A stretch of 9,533 bases of DNA from Bacteroidales bacterium (GCA_017632695.1 JAGBQS010000088.1:1-9533); one strand, 5' to 3'; numbered from the stretch's first letter, positions 1 to 6,681 are shown. Notes: generated by a model from the sequence alone, not told the origin. Made by a program: numbers and translations.

Positions 1-307
1 CGAGCTGCCTAAGGGCCTCGTGCTCGGTCTGGCTGCCATCATCACCTACTACAAGGGCGGTACACGTGCCGACGGAGCTCCTATCCAGCCTAACGATGCA
101 CAGGAAATCATGGATCGCCTGACCCAGCTGTGGGCTACCAACGATACCCGCAAGGTTGCCGAAGGCGTTCTGGGTGCAACCGACGTCATCTGGAAAGAGT
201 CCAAGCAGAACCTCAACGAGATTCCTGGTCTGACCGATATGGTTACCGACTTCCTGAACCAGATTCAGGCTAAGGGCATGATCGAGACCGTTAAGGGCAT
301 TCTCTAA
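1..307 (+). CDS. uxaB: Tagaturonate reductase (altronate oxidoreductase), C-terminal end only
   Basis: This is the last ~101 codons of a gene that starts left of the window; the open frame runs from base 2 to the TAA at 305-307. The visible residues (ELPKGLVLGLAAIITYYKGG, then an alpha-helical tail ending in KGIL) resemble the C-terminal helical domain of the long-chain mannitol dehydrogenase family, in particular UxaB. UxaB reduces D-tagaturonate to D-altronate with NADH in the cytoplasm, the second step of galacturonate breakdown. The NAD-binding N-terminal domain and catalytic lysine lie outside the window, so activity cannot be judged. The identification rests on the C-terminal similarity and on the next gene, uxaA, which uses the product. 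A fructuronate reductase or another mannitol dehydrogenase relative is possible but fits the neighbour less well. Confidence 0.82.
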   Translation, partial: ELPKGLVLGLAAIITYYKGGTRADGAPIQPNDAQEIMDRLTQLWATNDTRKVAEGVLGATDVIWKESKQNLNEIPGLTDMVTDFLNQIQAKGMIETVKGIL

Positions 308-323
308 ACGAATATTCACATCT

Positions 324-376
324 GAAAAGCACGGGCTACACAGAGGCCAATACCTTCTGGCGGTTCCGTGCTTTTC
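324..376 (+). terminator. Inverted repeat between uxaB and uxaA (terminator or intercistronic hairpin)
   Basis: A perfect 11-bp inverted repeat pairs GAAAAGCACGG (324-334) with CCGTGCTTTTC (366-376). The 31-nt loop can form an inner helix, CAGAGG (341-346) with CCTTCTG (353-359, one bulge). The A-run on the left arm and T-run on the right arm give it the look of a bidirectional terminator, but the T-run sits inside the stem and no long T-tract follows. It begins 16 bases after the uxaB stop and ends 30 bases before the uxaA start. It may end part of the uxaB transcripts, act as a partial terminator, or protect a processed mRNA end. Confidence 0.6.
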
Positions 377-406
377 GGCTATTAAAACCAACTGTCTCTT
401 TGTACT

Positions 407-1912
407 ATGAAAGAGTTTATCAAAATCAACCCCGACGACAACGTTTTCGTTGCCCTGCAGCCACTCACCAAGGGTACAACCCTGAATGTTGAAGGCGAAG
501 AAGTGACGCTCGTAACCGACATTCCTGCCGGACACAAATGTGCCCTGAAGGATTTTGCCGAAGGCGAGAACATTATCAAATACGGTTTCCCCATCGGTCA
601 TGCACGTCATGCTGTCAAAAAAGGCAGCTTCATGAATCACGAAGACATCAAGACCAATCTGGCCGGCACCCTCGACTATAGCGACATCAAGACCATCGGC
701 CTGAAAAAGCAGCAGCCAAGCGGCGAGCAGCTTACCTTCCAGGGCTACAAGCGTCCGGACGGACAGGTGGGCATCCGCAACGAGGTCTGGGTCATCCCTA
801 CCGTAGGCTGCGTGAACGGTATCATCAAGCAGATTGTCGAGAAGACCAAGGAAGCCCTCAAGGGTCAGCTGGACGGCATCGACGGCATCTTCGACTTCCC
901 CCACAACTACGGCTGCTCGCAGCTGAGCGAAGACCACGAAAACACCAAGAAGGTGCTCCGCGATATGGTGCTTCACCCCAATGCCGGCGGTATTCTGGTG
1001 GTAGGTCTGGGTTGCGAGAACAACCAGCCGAAGGTCTTCGAGGAGTTCTGCGAAGGCTACGACAAGGATCGCGTGAAGTTCATGGTTTGCCAGGAAGTGG
1101 TTGGCGACGAGGTTGAATACGGCGTCAAGCTGCTTACCGAGATTGTTAAGCACGCACAGACCTTCAAGCGCGAAACCTGCCCGGCTTCTGCCCTCCGTGT
1201 GGGTCTGAAGTGCGGCGGCTCCGACGGATTCTCGGGCATTACCGGCAACCCGCTGCTGGGTGCATTCTCCGACTTCCTCTGCGAAACCCAGGGCGGTACC
1301 ACCATCCTGACCGAGGTTCCGGAAATGTTCGGTGCCGAAACCATCCTGATGAAGCGCTGCGGCAGCAACGAACTGCTCGACGAGACCATTTCACTCATCA
1401 ACAACTTCAAGAACTACTTCCTGAGTCACGGTGAGCCTTGCGGCGAGAACCCGAGTCCGGGCAACAAGGCCGGCGGTATTTCAACCCTCGAAGAGAAAGC
1501 ACTTGGCTGTACCCAGAAGTCGGGTAAGAGTGTGGTTTGCGGCGTGATGGAATACGGCGAACGTCTGAAGAACAACGGTCTGAACCTCCTGTCGGCTCCG
1601 GGTAACGACCTGGTAGCCTCCACCGCTCTGGCCGCTGCAGGCTGCCAGCTGGTACTCTTTACCACTGGTCGCGGTACTCCGTTCGGCACCTTCGTTCCGA
1701 CCATGAAGGTTTCCACCAATTCCGGTCTGGCACAGCGCAAGCCTACATGGATTGACTTCAATGCAGGCGTACTGGTTGAAGACAAGACGATGGACGAAAC
1801 CCTGAAGGAGTTCATCCAGAAGATTCTGCGAGTTGCTTCAGGCGAACTGACACACAACGAGCGTGCCGGCATCCACGAGATCTCCATCTTCAAGAACGGT
1901 GTAACGCTCTGA
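407..1912 (+). CDS. uxaA: Altronate dehydratase
   Basis: The 501-residue product is full length for UxaA (about 495 in E. coli). It dehydrates D-altronate to 2-keto-3-deoxygluconate in the cytoplasm, the third step of galacturonate catabolism; the enzyme is a metal-dependent (iron) hydro-lyase. Residues ~10-82 form the SAF domain (GHARHAVKKGSFMNHEDIKTNL region). The large C-terminal domain shows the family signatures: RPDGQVGIRNEVW (116-128), HNYGCSQLSEDHENT (166-180), GLGCENNQ (200-207), LKCGGSDGFSGITGNP (267-282), GNKAGG (352-357) and GRGTPFGTFVPT (421-432). The repeated cysteines and histidines in these blocks are the likely metal and substrate ligands by family analogy. The ATG at 407 puts the SAF domain at the usual distance from the N-terminus. 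uxaB lies 99 bp upstream on the same strand, so the two form a galacturonate cluster. No convincing promoter is visible directly upstream, and an inverted repeat sits in the gap. Confidence 0.95.
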   Translation: MKEFIKINPDDNVFVALQPLTKGTTLNVEGEEVTLVTDIPAGHKCALKDFAEGENIIKYGFPIGHARHAVKKGSFMNHEDIKTNLAGTLDYSDIKTIGLKKQQPSGEQLTFQGYKRPDGQVGIRNEVWVIPTVGCVNGIIKQIVEKTKEALKGQLDGIDGIFDFPHNYGCSQLSEDHENTKKVLRDMVLHPNAGGILVVGLGCENNQPKVFEEFCEGYDKDRVKFMVCQEVVGDEVEYGVKLLTEIVKHAQTFKRETCPASALRVGLKCGGSDGFSGITGNPLLGAFSDFLCETQGGTTILTEVPEMFGAETILMKRCGSNELLDETISLINNFKNYFLSHGEPCGENPSPGNKAGGISTLEEKALGCTQKSGKSVVCGVMEYGERLKNNGLNLLSAPGNDLVASTALAAAGCQLVLFTTGRGTPFGTFVPTMKVSTNSGLAQRKPTWIDFNAGVLVEDKTMDETLKEFIQKILRVASGELTHNERAGIHEISIFKNGVTL

Positions 1913-1919
1913 CAAATAC

Positions 1920-1969
1920 GGAAACGGTATTGTTCTGATGCGATAAAGCACGGATACGATACCGTTTTC
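1920..1969 (+). terminator. Hairpin downstream of uxaA
   Basis: AAACGGTAT (1922-1930) pairs exactly with ATACCGTTT (1959-1967). One G-T wobble and one G-C pair extend the stem outward to 1920/1969. The loop is 28 nt, and the right arm has TTTT but no long T-tract follows. It starts 7 bases after the uxaA stop and is probably the first 3'-end structure of the uxa transcript, with the stronger hairpin at 2020-2055 as back-up. Confidence 0.5.
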
Positions 1970-2017
1970 TGATTCGGCATCACACATATAAGGTTTTTAC
2001 CGGACAGTTATAACCGA

Positions 2018-2179
2018 ACAAAAAACAGGCTGCAAAATCATGCAGCCTGTTTTTTGCGATTTTAATCTAATCCTCAACTTGGGTTAACCAAGTATCGCCG
2101 TTTTTCGTGGTATAAGACTTAAGGCAACTTACTTTGTTGCGTTATTAAGGTATTGTGTTATGGTTATGTTTTTTAAGGC
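2018..2179 (-). ncRNA. Putative small non-coding RNA (6S-like or Bacteroidales-1-like candidate)
   Basis: A ~160-nt interval on the minus strand is bounded by a good Bacteroidetes promoter (start expected near 2177-2180) and the perfect terminator at 2020-2055. No convincing protein frame fits inside. Read on the minus strand, it can form an apical stem-loop in which 2136-2140 pairs with 2124-2128 (7-nt loop), extended by 2145-2149 with 2118-2122. It also forms a closing helix of 2173-2178 with 2072-2077 and a short helix of 2162-2165 with 2086-2089, leaving a large central bubble. A local hairpin at 2077-2093 (6-bp stem) competes with part of this. A rod with a central bubble recalls 6S RNA. 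A promoter-plus-terminator-bounded RNA also fits what I recall of the Bacteroidales-1 motif. Neither identity is shown here; the family name is inference, while the promoter, terminator and helices are visible in the sequence. Confidence 0.6.
2020..2055. terminator. Strong bidirectional intrinsic terminator
   Basis: A perfect 15-bp inverted repeat pairs 2020-2034 (A6 then CAGGCTGCA) with 2041-2055 (TGCAGCCTG then T6) around a 6-nt loop. The GC-rich core is flanked by A6 on one side and T6 on the other, so it is a canonical rho-independent terminator in both directions. On the plus strand it would stop read-through from uxaA. On the minus strand it would end the transcript that starts at the promoter near 2184-2216. 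Confidence 0.9.
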
Positions 2180-2183
2180 ACTG

Positions 2184-2216
2184 CAAAGATAGGAAGAAAA
2201 AAAGAGGGAAAACAAA
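2184..2216 (-). promoter_or_regulatory. Bacteroidetes-type promoter for the putative small RNA
   Basis: On the minus strand, TTTG (2216-2213), 21 intervening bases and TATCTTTG (2191-2184) match the Bacteroidetes primary sigma consensus TTTG / TAnnTTTG. Transcription would begin near 2177-2180 and run left. miaA, on the same strand, ends at 2272 upstream of this promoter, so the promoter does not serve a protein gene. The next feature in its path is the terminator at 2020-2055. Confidence 0.75.
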
Positions 2217-2271
2217 TTTTGTGCGCGAAAAATCGGTTGCGCAAACGTATTTTTATTCTTTTTTATGTTCT

Positions 2272-3252
2272 TTAGCATATTTTTCGACTCAGATAGGACA
2301 GAATTTCGGCCGTTTCTGACGCATCAAACCACTGAATCGAAGAATCCCGGCGGAACCAGGTCATCTGTTTCTTGGAATACACCTGACTATTGTGTACTAT
2401 CCGTTCAAGTGCCTGCTCCCGGGAATAGATGCCTTCGTAATAAAGGAGCATTTCCTTCAGTCCTACCGTATTCAGAGCCACAGGCTGCAGGTTCGGGATG
2501 GGCTGTGCCTGTGTGGGACCCGGATTGCGGATTACGCATGCAAGTTGCGCGTGCAACGAATCGGCATACCGGTCATATACATTCCGCGTTTCGGCTTCCA
2601 GCCCCTCGCCTACCATCTGCTGGACGCGAAGCGCTATGCGACGGTACAGTTCCTCGCGCGTACGCGCTAAACCTATCTTACAGATGCTGAACGGACGGGG
2701 TTTGGTCTGACCCGTACGGAAGGTGCTGAACGGACGTCCGGTAGTCAGACACATTTCCAATCCGTGAATCACACGCAGCGGATTCCGGGTATCCACCTGT
2801 CCGCAATAAACCGGATCGAGTTCCCTAAGCTGCTGCAGCAGAGGCTCCAGACCTTCGGTTTCAAACCGGGCTCGGAGCTGCTCGCGGATAGCCGGATCAG
2901 CCTGAGGCATATCGTCGATACCCTTGCATACGGCATCCAGATACATCATACTGCCGCCGCACAGCACAAAGTTCTGCCGCTCGCTCTGTGCTATGAACTG
3001 CAGGACATCCGTCTCAAACTGAGCTGCACTGTAGGATTCGTCCAACGACTTGGTTCCCACAAAATGATGCTCCGCACGCGCCAGCTGTTGGGGAGTCGGA
3101 GCTGCCGTGCAGACGGGCAGATCGCGAAAAACCTGCCTGCTGTCGGCCGACAGGATCGGAGCGTCCAGCATTTCGGCCACCTGAAGCGACAATTCTGTTT
3201 TTCCGACACCCGTCGGACCCAAAATTACGACAAGATTTTTCTTTTCACTCAT
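2272..3252 (-). CDS. miaA: tRNA dimethylallyltransferase (adenosine-37 prenylation)
   Basis: The 326-residue product transfers the dimethylallyl group from dimethylallyl diphosphate to N6 of A37 in tRNAs that read codons starting with U; the cytoplasmic product i6A37 aids decoding. Visible motifs are the P-loop GPTGVGKT (12-19), SADSRQVFRDL (35-45, with the catalytic-site aspartate by family analogy), GGSMMYLDAV (99-108), NPLRVIHGLE (157-166) and the C-terminal YSKKQMTWFRRD (292-303), which matches the family's tRNA-contacting block. The usual VGYKE reads VGLKE (263-267). Just before it, residues ~230-256 (including a proline-rich NPGPTQAQPIPNLQP) form an extra ~20-25 residue segment compared with the E. 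coli protein, which accounts for the slightly larger size. The first ATG is used because it places the P-loop at residue 12. The gene diverges from the symporter gene across a 64-bp gap. No good minus-strand promoter is obvious in that gap. Confidence 0.95.
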   Translation of the reverse strand: MSEKKNLVVILGPTGVGKTELSLQVAEMLDAPILSADSRQVFRDLPVCTAAPTPQQLARAEHHFVGTKSLDESYSAAQFETDVLQFIAQSERQNFVLCGGSMMYLDAVCKGIDDMPQADPAIREQLRARFETEGLEPLLQQLRELDPVYCGQVDTRNPLRVIHGLEMCLTTGRPFSTFRTGQTKPRPFSICKIGLARTREELYRRIALRVQQMVGEGLEAETRNVYDRYADSLHAQLACVIRNPGPTQAQPIPNLQPVALNTVGLKEMLLYYEGIYSREQALERIVHNSQVYSKKQMTWFRRDSSIQWFDASETAEILSYLSRKIC

Positions 3253-3268
3253 TTTTTATATCAAAAAG

Positions 3269-3299
3269 TTGTCAGTTTAAGAAAAACAGTGTATCTTTG
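3269..3299 (+). promoter_or_regulatory. Bacteroidetes-type promoter for the alanine symporter gene
   Basis: TTG (3269-3271), 20 bases and TATCTTTG (3292-3299) match the -33/-7 consensus. The start of transcription is expected near 3305, leaving a leader of only about 10-12 bases before the ATG at 3317. Confidence 0.75.
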
Positions 3300-3316
3300 C
3301 ACCAAATATTAGTGTT

Positions 3317-4714
3317 ATGGATTCATTTCTCGATTCTGCCAACCAACTGCTGAATACCGTTAACGGCATCCTGTGGGGATGGCCGATGATTATTCTGCTG
3401 GTGGGCACACATCTGTACCTGACCATCCGTCTGCATTTTCCGCAGCGTCACATCGGACGCGCCATCCGCATCAGCATGCAACCCGACAAAGGTGCTTCGG
3501 GCGATGTCAGCCAGTTCAGTGCCTTAGCCACCAGTCTGGCAGCAACCATCGGAACGGGCAACATCATAGGAGTAGCTACTGCCGTGATGCACGGCGGTCC
3601 GGGTGCCGTATTCTGGTGCTGGATTACCGGACTGCTGGGCATTGCCACCAAATATGCTGAAGCCCTGCTTGCAGTCAAATACCGGGTAAAAGGCAAAAAC
3701 GGAGAAATGCACGGCGGACCCATGTATGCCATCGAGCATGGTATGCATTGCCGCTGGCTGGCCGTCGCCTTTGCCGTCTTCACCTTCCTGGCTTCGTTCG
3801 GTATCGGCTGTATGGTACAAAGCAATGCCATCTCGACAACCGCCGCCGACACCTTCGGCCTTCCCACGCAGGTTACCGGTCTGGTGCTGGCTTTGTTAGT
3901 TGCATCGGTAGTCTTTTTCGGCGTCAAAGGAATCGGGCGTGTCTGCGTGGCTTTAGTTCCCTTCATGGCACTATTTTACGTTTCCGGATGTCTGCTTCTG
4001 CTTGCCATCAACTACGAATACGTCTGGCCTGCCATCCGCTGCATCGTGACATCGGCGTTCACCGGTCAGGCTATAGAAGGCGGCGCCATAGGTTCGACCC
4101 TCATGCTGGCCATGCGTTTCGGCATAGCCCGAGGCCTGTTCTCCAACGAAGCCGGACTGGGTTCAGCGCCCATTGTTGCAGCTGCTGCCCAGACCAAGAA
4201 CCCGGTACGACAGGCGCTGGTATCGAGCACCTCTGTATTCTGGGACACGATTGTAGTCTGTGCGCTGACAGGCATCGTTCTGGTCAGCACCATGCTGGCA
4301 CCTAACGGCATCGATGCGTCGGCCGGCGAAACACTTACCAAACGCGCCTTTACACAGATCCCGCTCGTTGTGGGCGGCTATAACATCGGTGTCATCATCC
4401 TCTCGGTAGCCATCTTCACCTTTGCGTTCAGCACCATACTCGGGTGGTCGTATTATGGCGAAAAGGCGCTCGAATACCTTTGCGGACGGAACAACCGGAC
4501 AGTCCGGTATATCTACAGGAGCCTGATGATTTTAGGAGCCTTCTTCGGAGCCAACTGGGCCATCGATCTGGTCTGGAACTTCGGCGATACCGCCAATGCC
4601 CTCATGGCGATTCCTAACCTGATTTGTCTGATAGCCCTCAGCGGCATCCTGGTCAAAGAGACCCGTCATTACCTGTGGGAGGACCGCCTCAACGAACATG
4701 CCTCCGATGACTGA
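3317..4714 (+). CDS. Sodium:alanine symporter of the AGCS family
   Basis: This 465-residue inner-membrane protein has about ten or eleven hydrophobic segments. It belongs to the alanine/glycine:cation symporter family (AlsT/YaaJ-like), which imports small neutral amino acids with sodium. The family signatures are clear: QFSALATSLAATIGTGNIIGVATAV (66-90), with the GTGN turn near the substrate and ion site, the GGPGAVFWCW stretch (93-102), GGPMYAIEHG (133-142), ARGLFSNEAGLGSAPIVAAAAQT (271-293) and GWSYYGEKALEYL (376-388). The length is typical. The ATG at 3317 is preceded by its own promoter, so the gene is probably transcribed alone. It converges on the glycosyltransferase gene with 45 bases between stop codons, and no classic terminator is visible there. 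Alanine or glycine is the likely substrate by family; the exact specificity cannot be read from the sequence. Confidence 0.93.
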   Translation: MDSFLDSANQLLNTVNGILWGWPMIILLVGTHLYLTIRLHFPQRHIGRAIRISMQPDKGASGDVSQFSALATSLAATIGTGNIIGVATAVMHGGPGAVFWCWITGLLGIATKYAEALLAVKYRVKGKNGEMHGGPMYAIEHGMHCRWLAVAFAVFTFLASFGIGCMVQSNAISTTAADTFGLPTQVTGLVLALLVASVVFFGVKGIGRVCVALVPFMALFYVSGCLLLLAINYEYVWPAIRCIVTSAFTGQAIEGGAIGSTLMLAMRFGIARGLFSNEAGLGSAPIVAAAAQTKNPVRQALVSSTSVFWDTIVVCALTGIVLVSTMLAPNGIDASAGETLTKRAFTQIPLVVGGYNIGVIILSVAIFTFAFSTILGWSYYGEKALEYLCGRNNRTVRYIYRSLMILGAFFGANWAIDLVWNFGDTANALMAIPNLICLIALSGILVKETRHYLWEDRLNEHASDD

Positions 4715-4735
4715 CCGATGCTGACCGATGACTGA
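4704..4735. repeat. Three tandem 10-11 bp repeats at the symporter stop codon
   Basis: CCGATGACTGA (4704-4714), CCGATGCTGA (4715-4724) and CCGATGACTGA (4725-4735) lie head to tail; the middle copy lacks one base. The first copy contains the symporter's TGA stop at 4712-4714. The pattern looks like local duplication by replication slippage. Confidence 0.8.
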
Positions 4736-4737
4736 CC

Positions 4738-4767
4738 GGCAGGCTTAAATGTGGCAGGCTTAAATGC
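4738..4767. repeat. Two tandem 15-bp repeats at the glycosyltransferase stop codon
   Basis: GGCAGGCTTAAATGT (4738-4752) and GGCAGGCTTAAATGC (4753-4767) differ only in the last base, and GGCAG follows again at 4768-4772. Read on the minus strand, the copy at 4753-4767 holds the glycosyltransferase TAA (4762-4760). The other copy repeats a TAA in the same frame 15 bases later. Confidence 0.8.
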
Positions 4768-5965
4768 GGCAGACGTAGAACTGCTTGGTCCTGAAATGAG
4801 CCCGTAAGGCAAACACGATGTCCAGGAGCGGTGTAATGAGCGCGAAAGCCAAAGGCATGAACAGATAGCGGTGTACGCCCAGCCGACGGGCCGTGTAATA
4901 CGGAATCAGGGCGTAGGCGGCAGCATAACCCGCAAACAGCACCGCAATTACAGCCATCGGCCACCACAGGTGCAGCCAGGCCGACAAGCCGATGAACGAC
5001 AGACCGCACAATATGCACAGAATTCTGGTAACAGCATCCAGACGTCTAACCATTACCGGCGATGCAAAATAGAAACGCTGCGTGAAGGCACGCTTCAGGC
5101 GAATTTTACCCCACACATATTTCAGCTGCGACTCCTGCGAAACCATTACGGCATCCTTGCTGCATGCGGCAGCCACATTCTTTCCGCGAGTGATTTCCTT
5201 CAGGAACAGATCATCTTCCCCACGGTTCAGTCTCAGATATTTCTGGAACGCCTCATTCTGGTTGGCATAGAAGACGTCCTTCCGGAAGGCCATATTGCAG
5301 CCCCAGCCGCCGTAAGTCTTTACGGACAATGTCAGATTGAACATATCGAGCATACGGTCGAACAGATCCCACTGATAGAAACGGTTCTTCAGACCCACCC
5401 GGTTCTCGCAAACCACAGGGCCGATTACGGCATCCACGCCCGGTGTAAAATGCTTCATCATACTGGCAATCCACTTCTCCGATGCCGGCATACAATGGGC
5501 ATCGGTCATCAGAATAATATCGTTGTGGGCAGCCTTCACGCCCAATGTCATAGCCATTTTCCGATGGCTGAGCGTCGTAATCTTCTCGGCAAGGCTGGTG
5601 TGGAAGAAGTGCTCCGAACGCTGGTCCATCTGGGTCAGCACACTTTCGGTATCGTCGGTCGAGCCGTCGTCAACCACAATGACTTCGAAGTTGGGATAAT
5701 CATTATTAAGAATGATGGGCAGATTGCAGATCAGGTCGTCGGCCTGATTGTGCGAATACACAACCACGCTGACACCGGGCTGGGTTTCGGCAACGGGAAT
5801 ATTGTTCTTGAGTTCCGCCCTGATGCAACTCAGCATCCGGCGTCTGACAACAAACAGCAGAATCATCTGCAGCAACCAGAACACACCAAAACAAAGGCCC
5901 ACAATCTGAAGCCACAACGGAACCGACATCAGCAGTTCCTCAACTGAAAGCAAAAATTCTTCCAT
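4760..5965 (-). CDS. Membrane-anchored family 2 glycosyltransferase
   Basis: The 401-residue protein has one N-terminal membrane segment (about 17-40), a cytoplasmic GT-A type catalytic domain (about 64-300) and about three C-terminal membrane segments (about 312-332, 333-358, 366-388). The catalytic domain begins VSVVVYSHNQADDL (65-78) and has VVDDGSTDDT (97-106) for nucleotide-sugar binding, MTDAHC (153-158) at the DxD metal-binding position, and GED (249-251), the likely catalytic-base region. KRAFTQRF (291-298) may play the role of the family's C-terminal substrate motif. In MTDAHC the usual second aspartate is replaced by histidine. GT2 enzymes of this layout build envelope or secreted polysaccharides from nucleotide-sugar donors; the donor and acceptor are not evident. 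The gene has its own promoter (6051-6082) and a leader of about 80 bases containing a small GC-rich hairpin (5981-5996). No polysaccharide gene cluster surrounds it. Confidence 0.88.
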   Translation of the reverse strand: MEEFLLSVEELLMSVPLWLQIVGLCFGVFWLLQMILLFVVRRRMLSCIRAELKNNIPVAETQPGVSVVVYSHNQADDLICNLPIILNNDYPNFEVIVVDDGSTDDTESVLTQMDQRSEHFFHTSLAEKITTLSHRKMAMTLGVKAAHNDIILMTDAHCMPASEKWIASMMKHFTPGVDAVIGPVVCENRVGLKNRFYQWDLFDRMLDMFNLTLSVKTYGGWGCNMAFRKDVFYANQNEAFQKYLRLNRGEDDLFLKEITRGKNVAAACSKDAVMVSQESQLKYVWGKIRLKRAFTQRFYFASPVMVRRLDAVTRILCILCGLSFIGLSAWLHLWWPMAVIAVLFAGYAAAYALIPYYTARRLGVHRYLFMPLAFALITPLLDIVFALRAHFRTKQFYVCRI

Positions 5966-6050
5966 CTTTATCTGAAAAGCCCCGCTCTCAAACGGGTCTT
6001 GAACAAACGGATTATACAGTTTACCTTACCGGGAACACAATATTCGTCCG

Positions 6051-6082
6051 CAAAGATAGTCAGTTTTTTATATTTTTGCAAA
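6051..6082 (-). promoter_or_regulatory. Bacteroidetes-type promoter for the glycosyltransferase gene
   Basis: On the minus strand, TTTG (6082-6079), 20 bases and TATCTTTG (6058-6051) match the -33/-7 consensus. Transcription would start near 6045, giving a leader of about 80 bases before the ATG at 5965. Confidence 0.75.
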
Positions 6083-6118
6083 TAAAACGGCCATAAATGT
6101 GTTTTTTCCGTACTAAAA

Positions 6119-6150
6119 TTTGTTTTATATGAAATAAATGTGTACTTTTG
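6119..6150 (+). promoter_or_regulatory. Bacteroidetes-type promoter for the SPOR lipoprotein gene
   Basis: TTTG (6119-6122), 20 bases and TACTTTTG (6143-6150) match the -33/-7 consensus. The predicted start near 6156 leaves a leader of about 40 bases. Its -33 element lies about 37 bases from that of the divergent glycosyltransferase promoter, so one regulator could influence both; no operator is evident. Confidence 0.7.
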
Positions 6151-6195
6151 CACGGAAAATAAGATTATTCACGGACATTCTAAACATTCCGAAAT

Positions 6196-6681
6196 ATGAA
6201 AAAAATCATTCTTATGGCAACTGCCGCCATTGCCTTGCTTTCGTTCAGCAGTTGCAAATCTCAGAAGCTCTTAAGCGAAGCCACCTCGGTGGCCGATCCG
6301 GCTGCCGAAGTAACCGAAGTGGCACCTATCCAGTATAACGCAACCCTTAAGCCTGCACCCGAAGCTCCGGTAGTTCAGGCCAACGACCGTACCGAACAGA
6401 TCTCGGTGGTAGATGCCGGCGATTCGGGCAAACTGAAAAGTTTCAACGTGATTGTGGGCAGTTTCGGCACCAAATCGAACGCCGAGAACCAGAAGAGCAA
6501 GATGGTAAGCCGCGGTTACAACGCCTTCCTGGTACAGAACACCAGCGGTATGTATCGGGTTGTAGCCGGCAGTTTCGATACCCGCGAAGCTGCAACTGCC
6601 GTTCGCGACATCATCCGTTCAACCTATTCCTCTGAACAGGGCACTTGTGCCGAAGCCTGGCTGCTCATTCCTATGCAGTAA
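6196..6681 (+). CDS. SPOR-domain lipoprotein
   Basis: This is a 161-residue envelope protein. Residues 1-19 are a lipoprotein signal (MKKIILMATAAIALLSFSS) with Cys20 as the lipidated residue. Residues ~21-80 are a low-complexity, Ala/Pro/Glu-rich linker, and residues ~82-158 are a SPOR domain (FNVIVGSFGTKSNAENQKSKMVSRGYNAFLV ... YRVVAGSFDTREAATAV). SPOR domains bind peptidoglycan stripped of stem peptides, typical of division sites. The protein therefore probably sits in a membrane facing the periplasm and binds septal or remodelled cell wall. No acidic export signal follows the cysteine (it reads CKSQK), so surface exposure is unlikely. The ATG at 6196 starts directly at the signal peptide. 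The gene has its own promoter and two terminators after it, so it appears monocistronic. A general cell-wall role is well supported; a specific one is not. Confidence 0.9.
   Translation: MKKIILMATAAIALLSFSSCKSQKLLSEATSVADPAAEVTEVAPIQYNATLKPAPEAPVVQANDRTEQISVVDAGDSGKLKSFNVIVGSFGTKSNAENQKSKMVSRGYNAFLVQNTSGMYRVVAGSFDTREAATAVRDIIRSTYSSEQGTCAEAWLLIPMQ

Noticed and set aside
395..402. TCTCTTTG just before uxaA as a promoter -7 box
   Set aside because: It lacks the TA of TAnnTTTG, has no good -33 partner and lies only four bases before the ATG.
3253..3316. A minus-strand promoter for miaA
   Set aside because: The best candidate is AATATTTG (3310-3303), which does not fit TAnnTTTG and has no clear -33 element; it overlaps the stronger plus-strand promoter.
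4871..5947. A 358-codon plus-strand frame opposite the glycosyltransferase
   Set aside because: The minus frame shows complete GT2 motifs and membrane segments; the plus frame is rich in His and Gln without domain structure, typical of a shadow.
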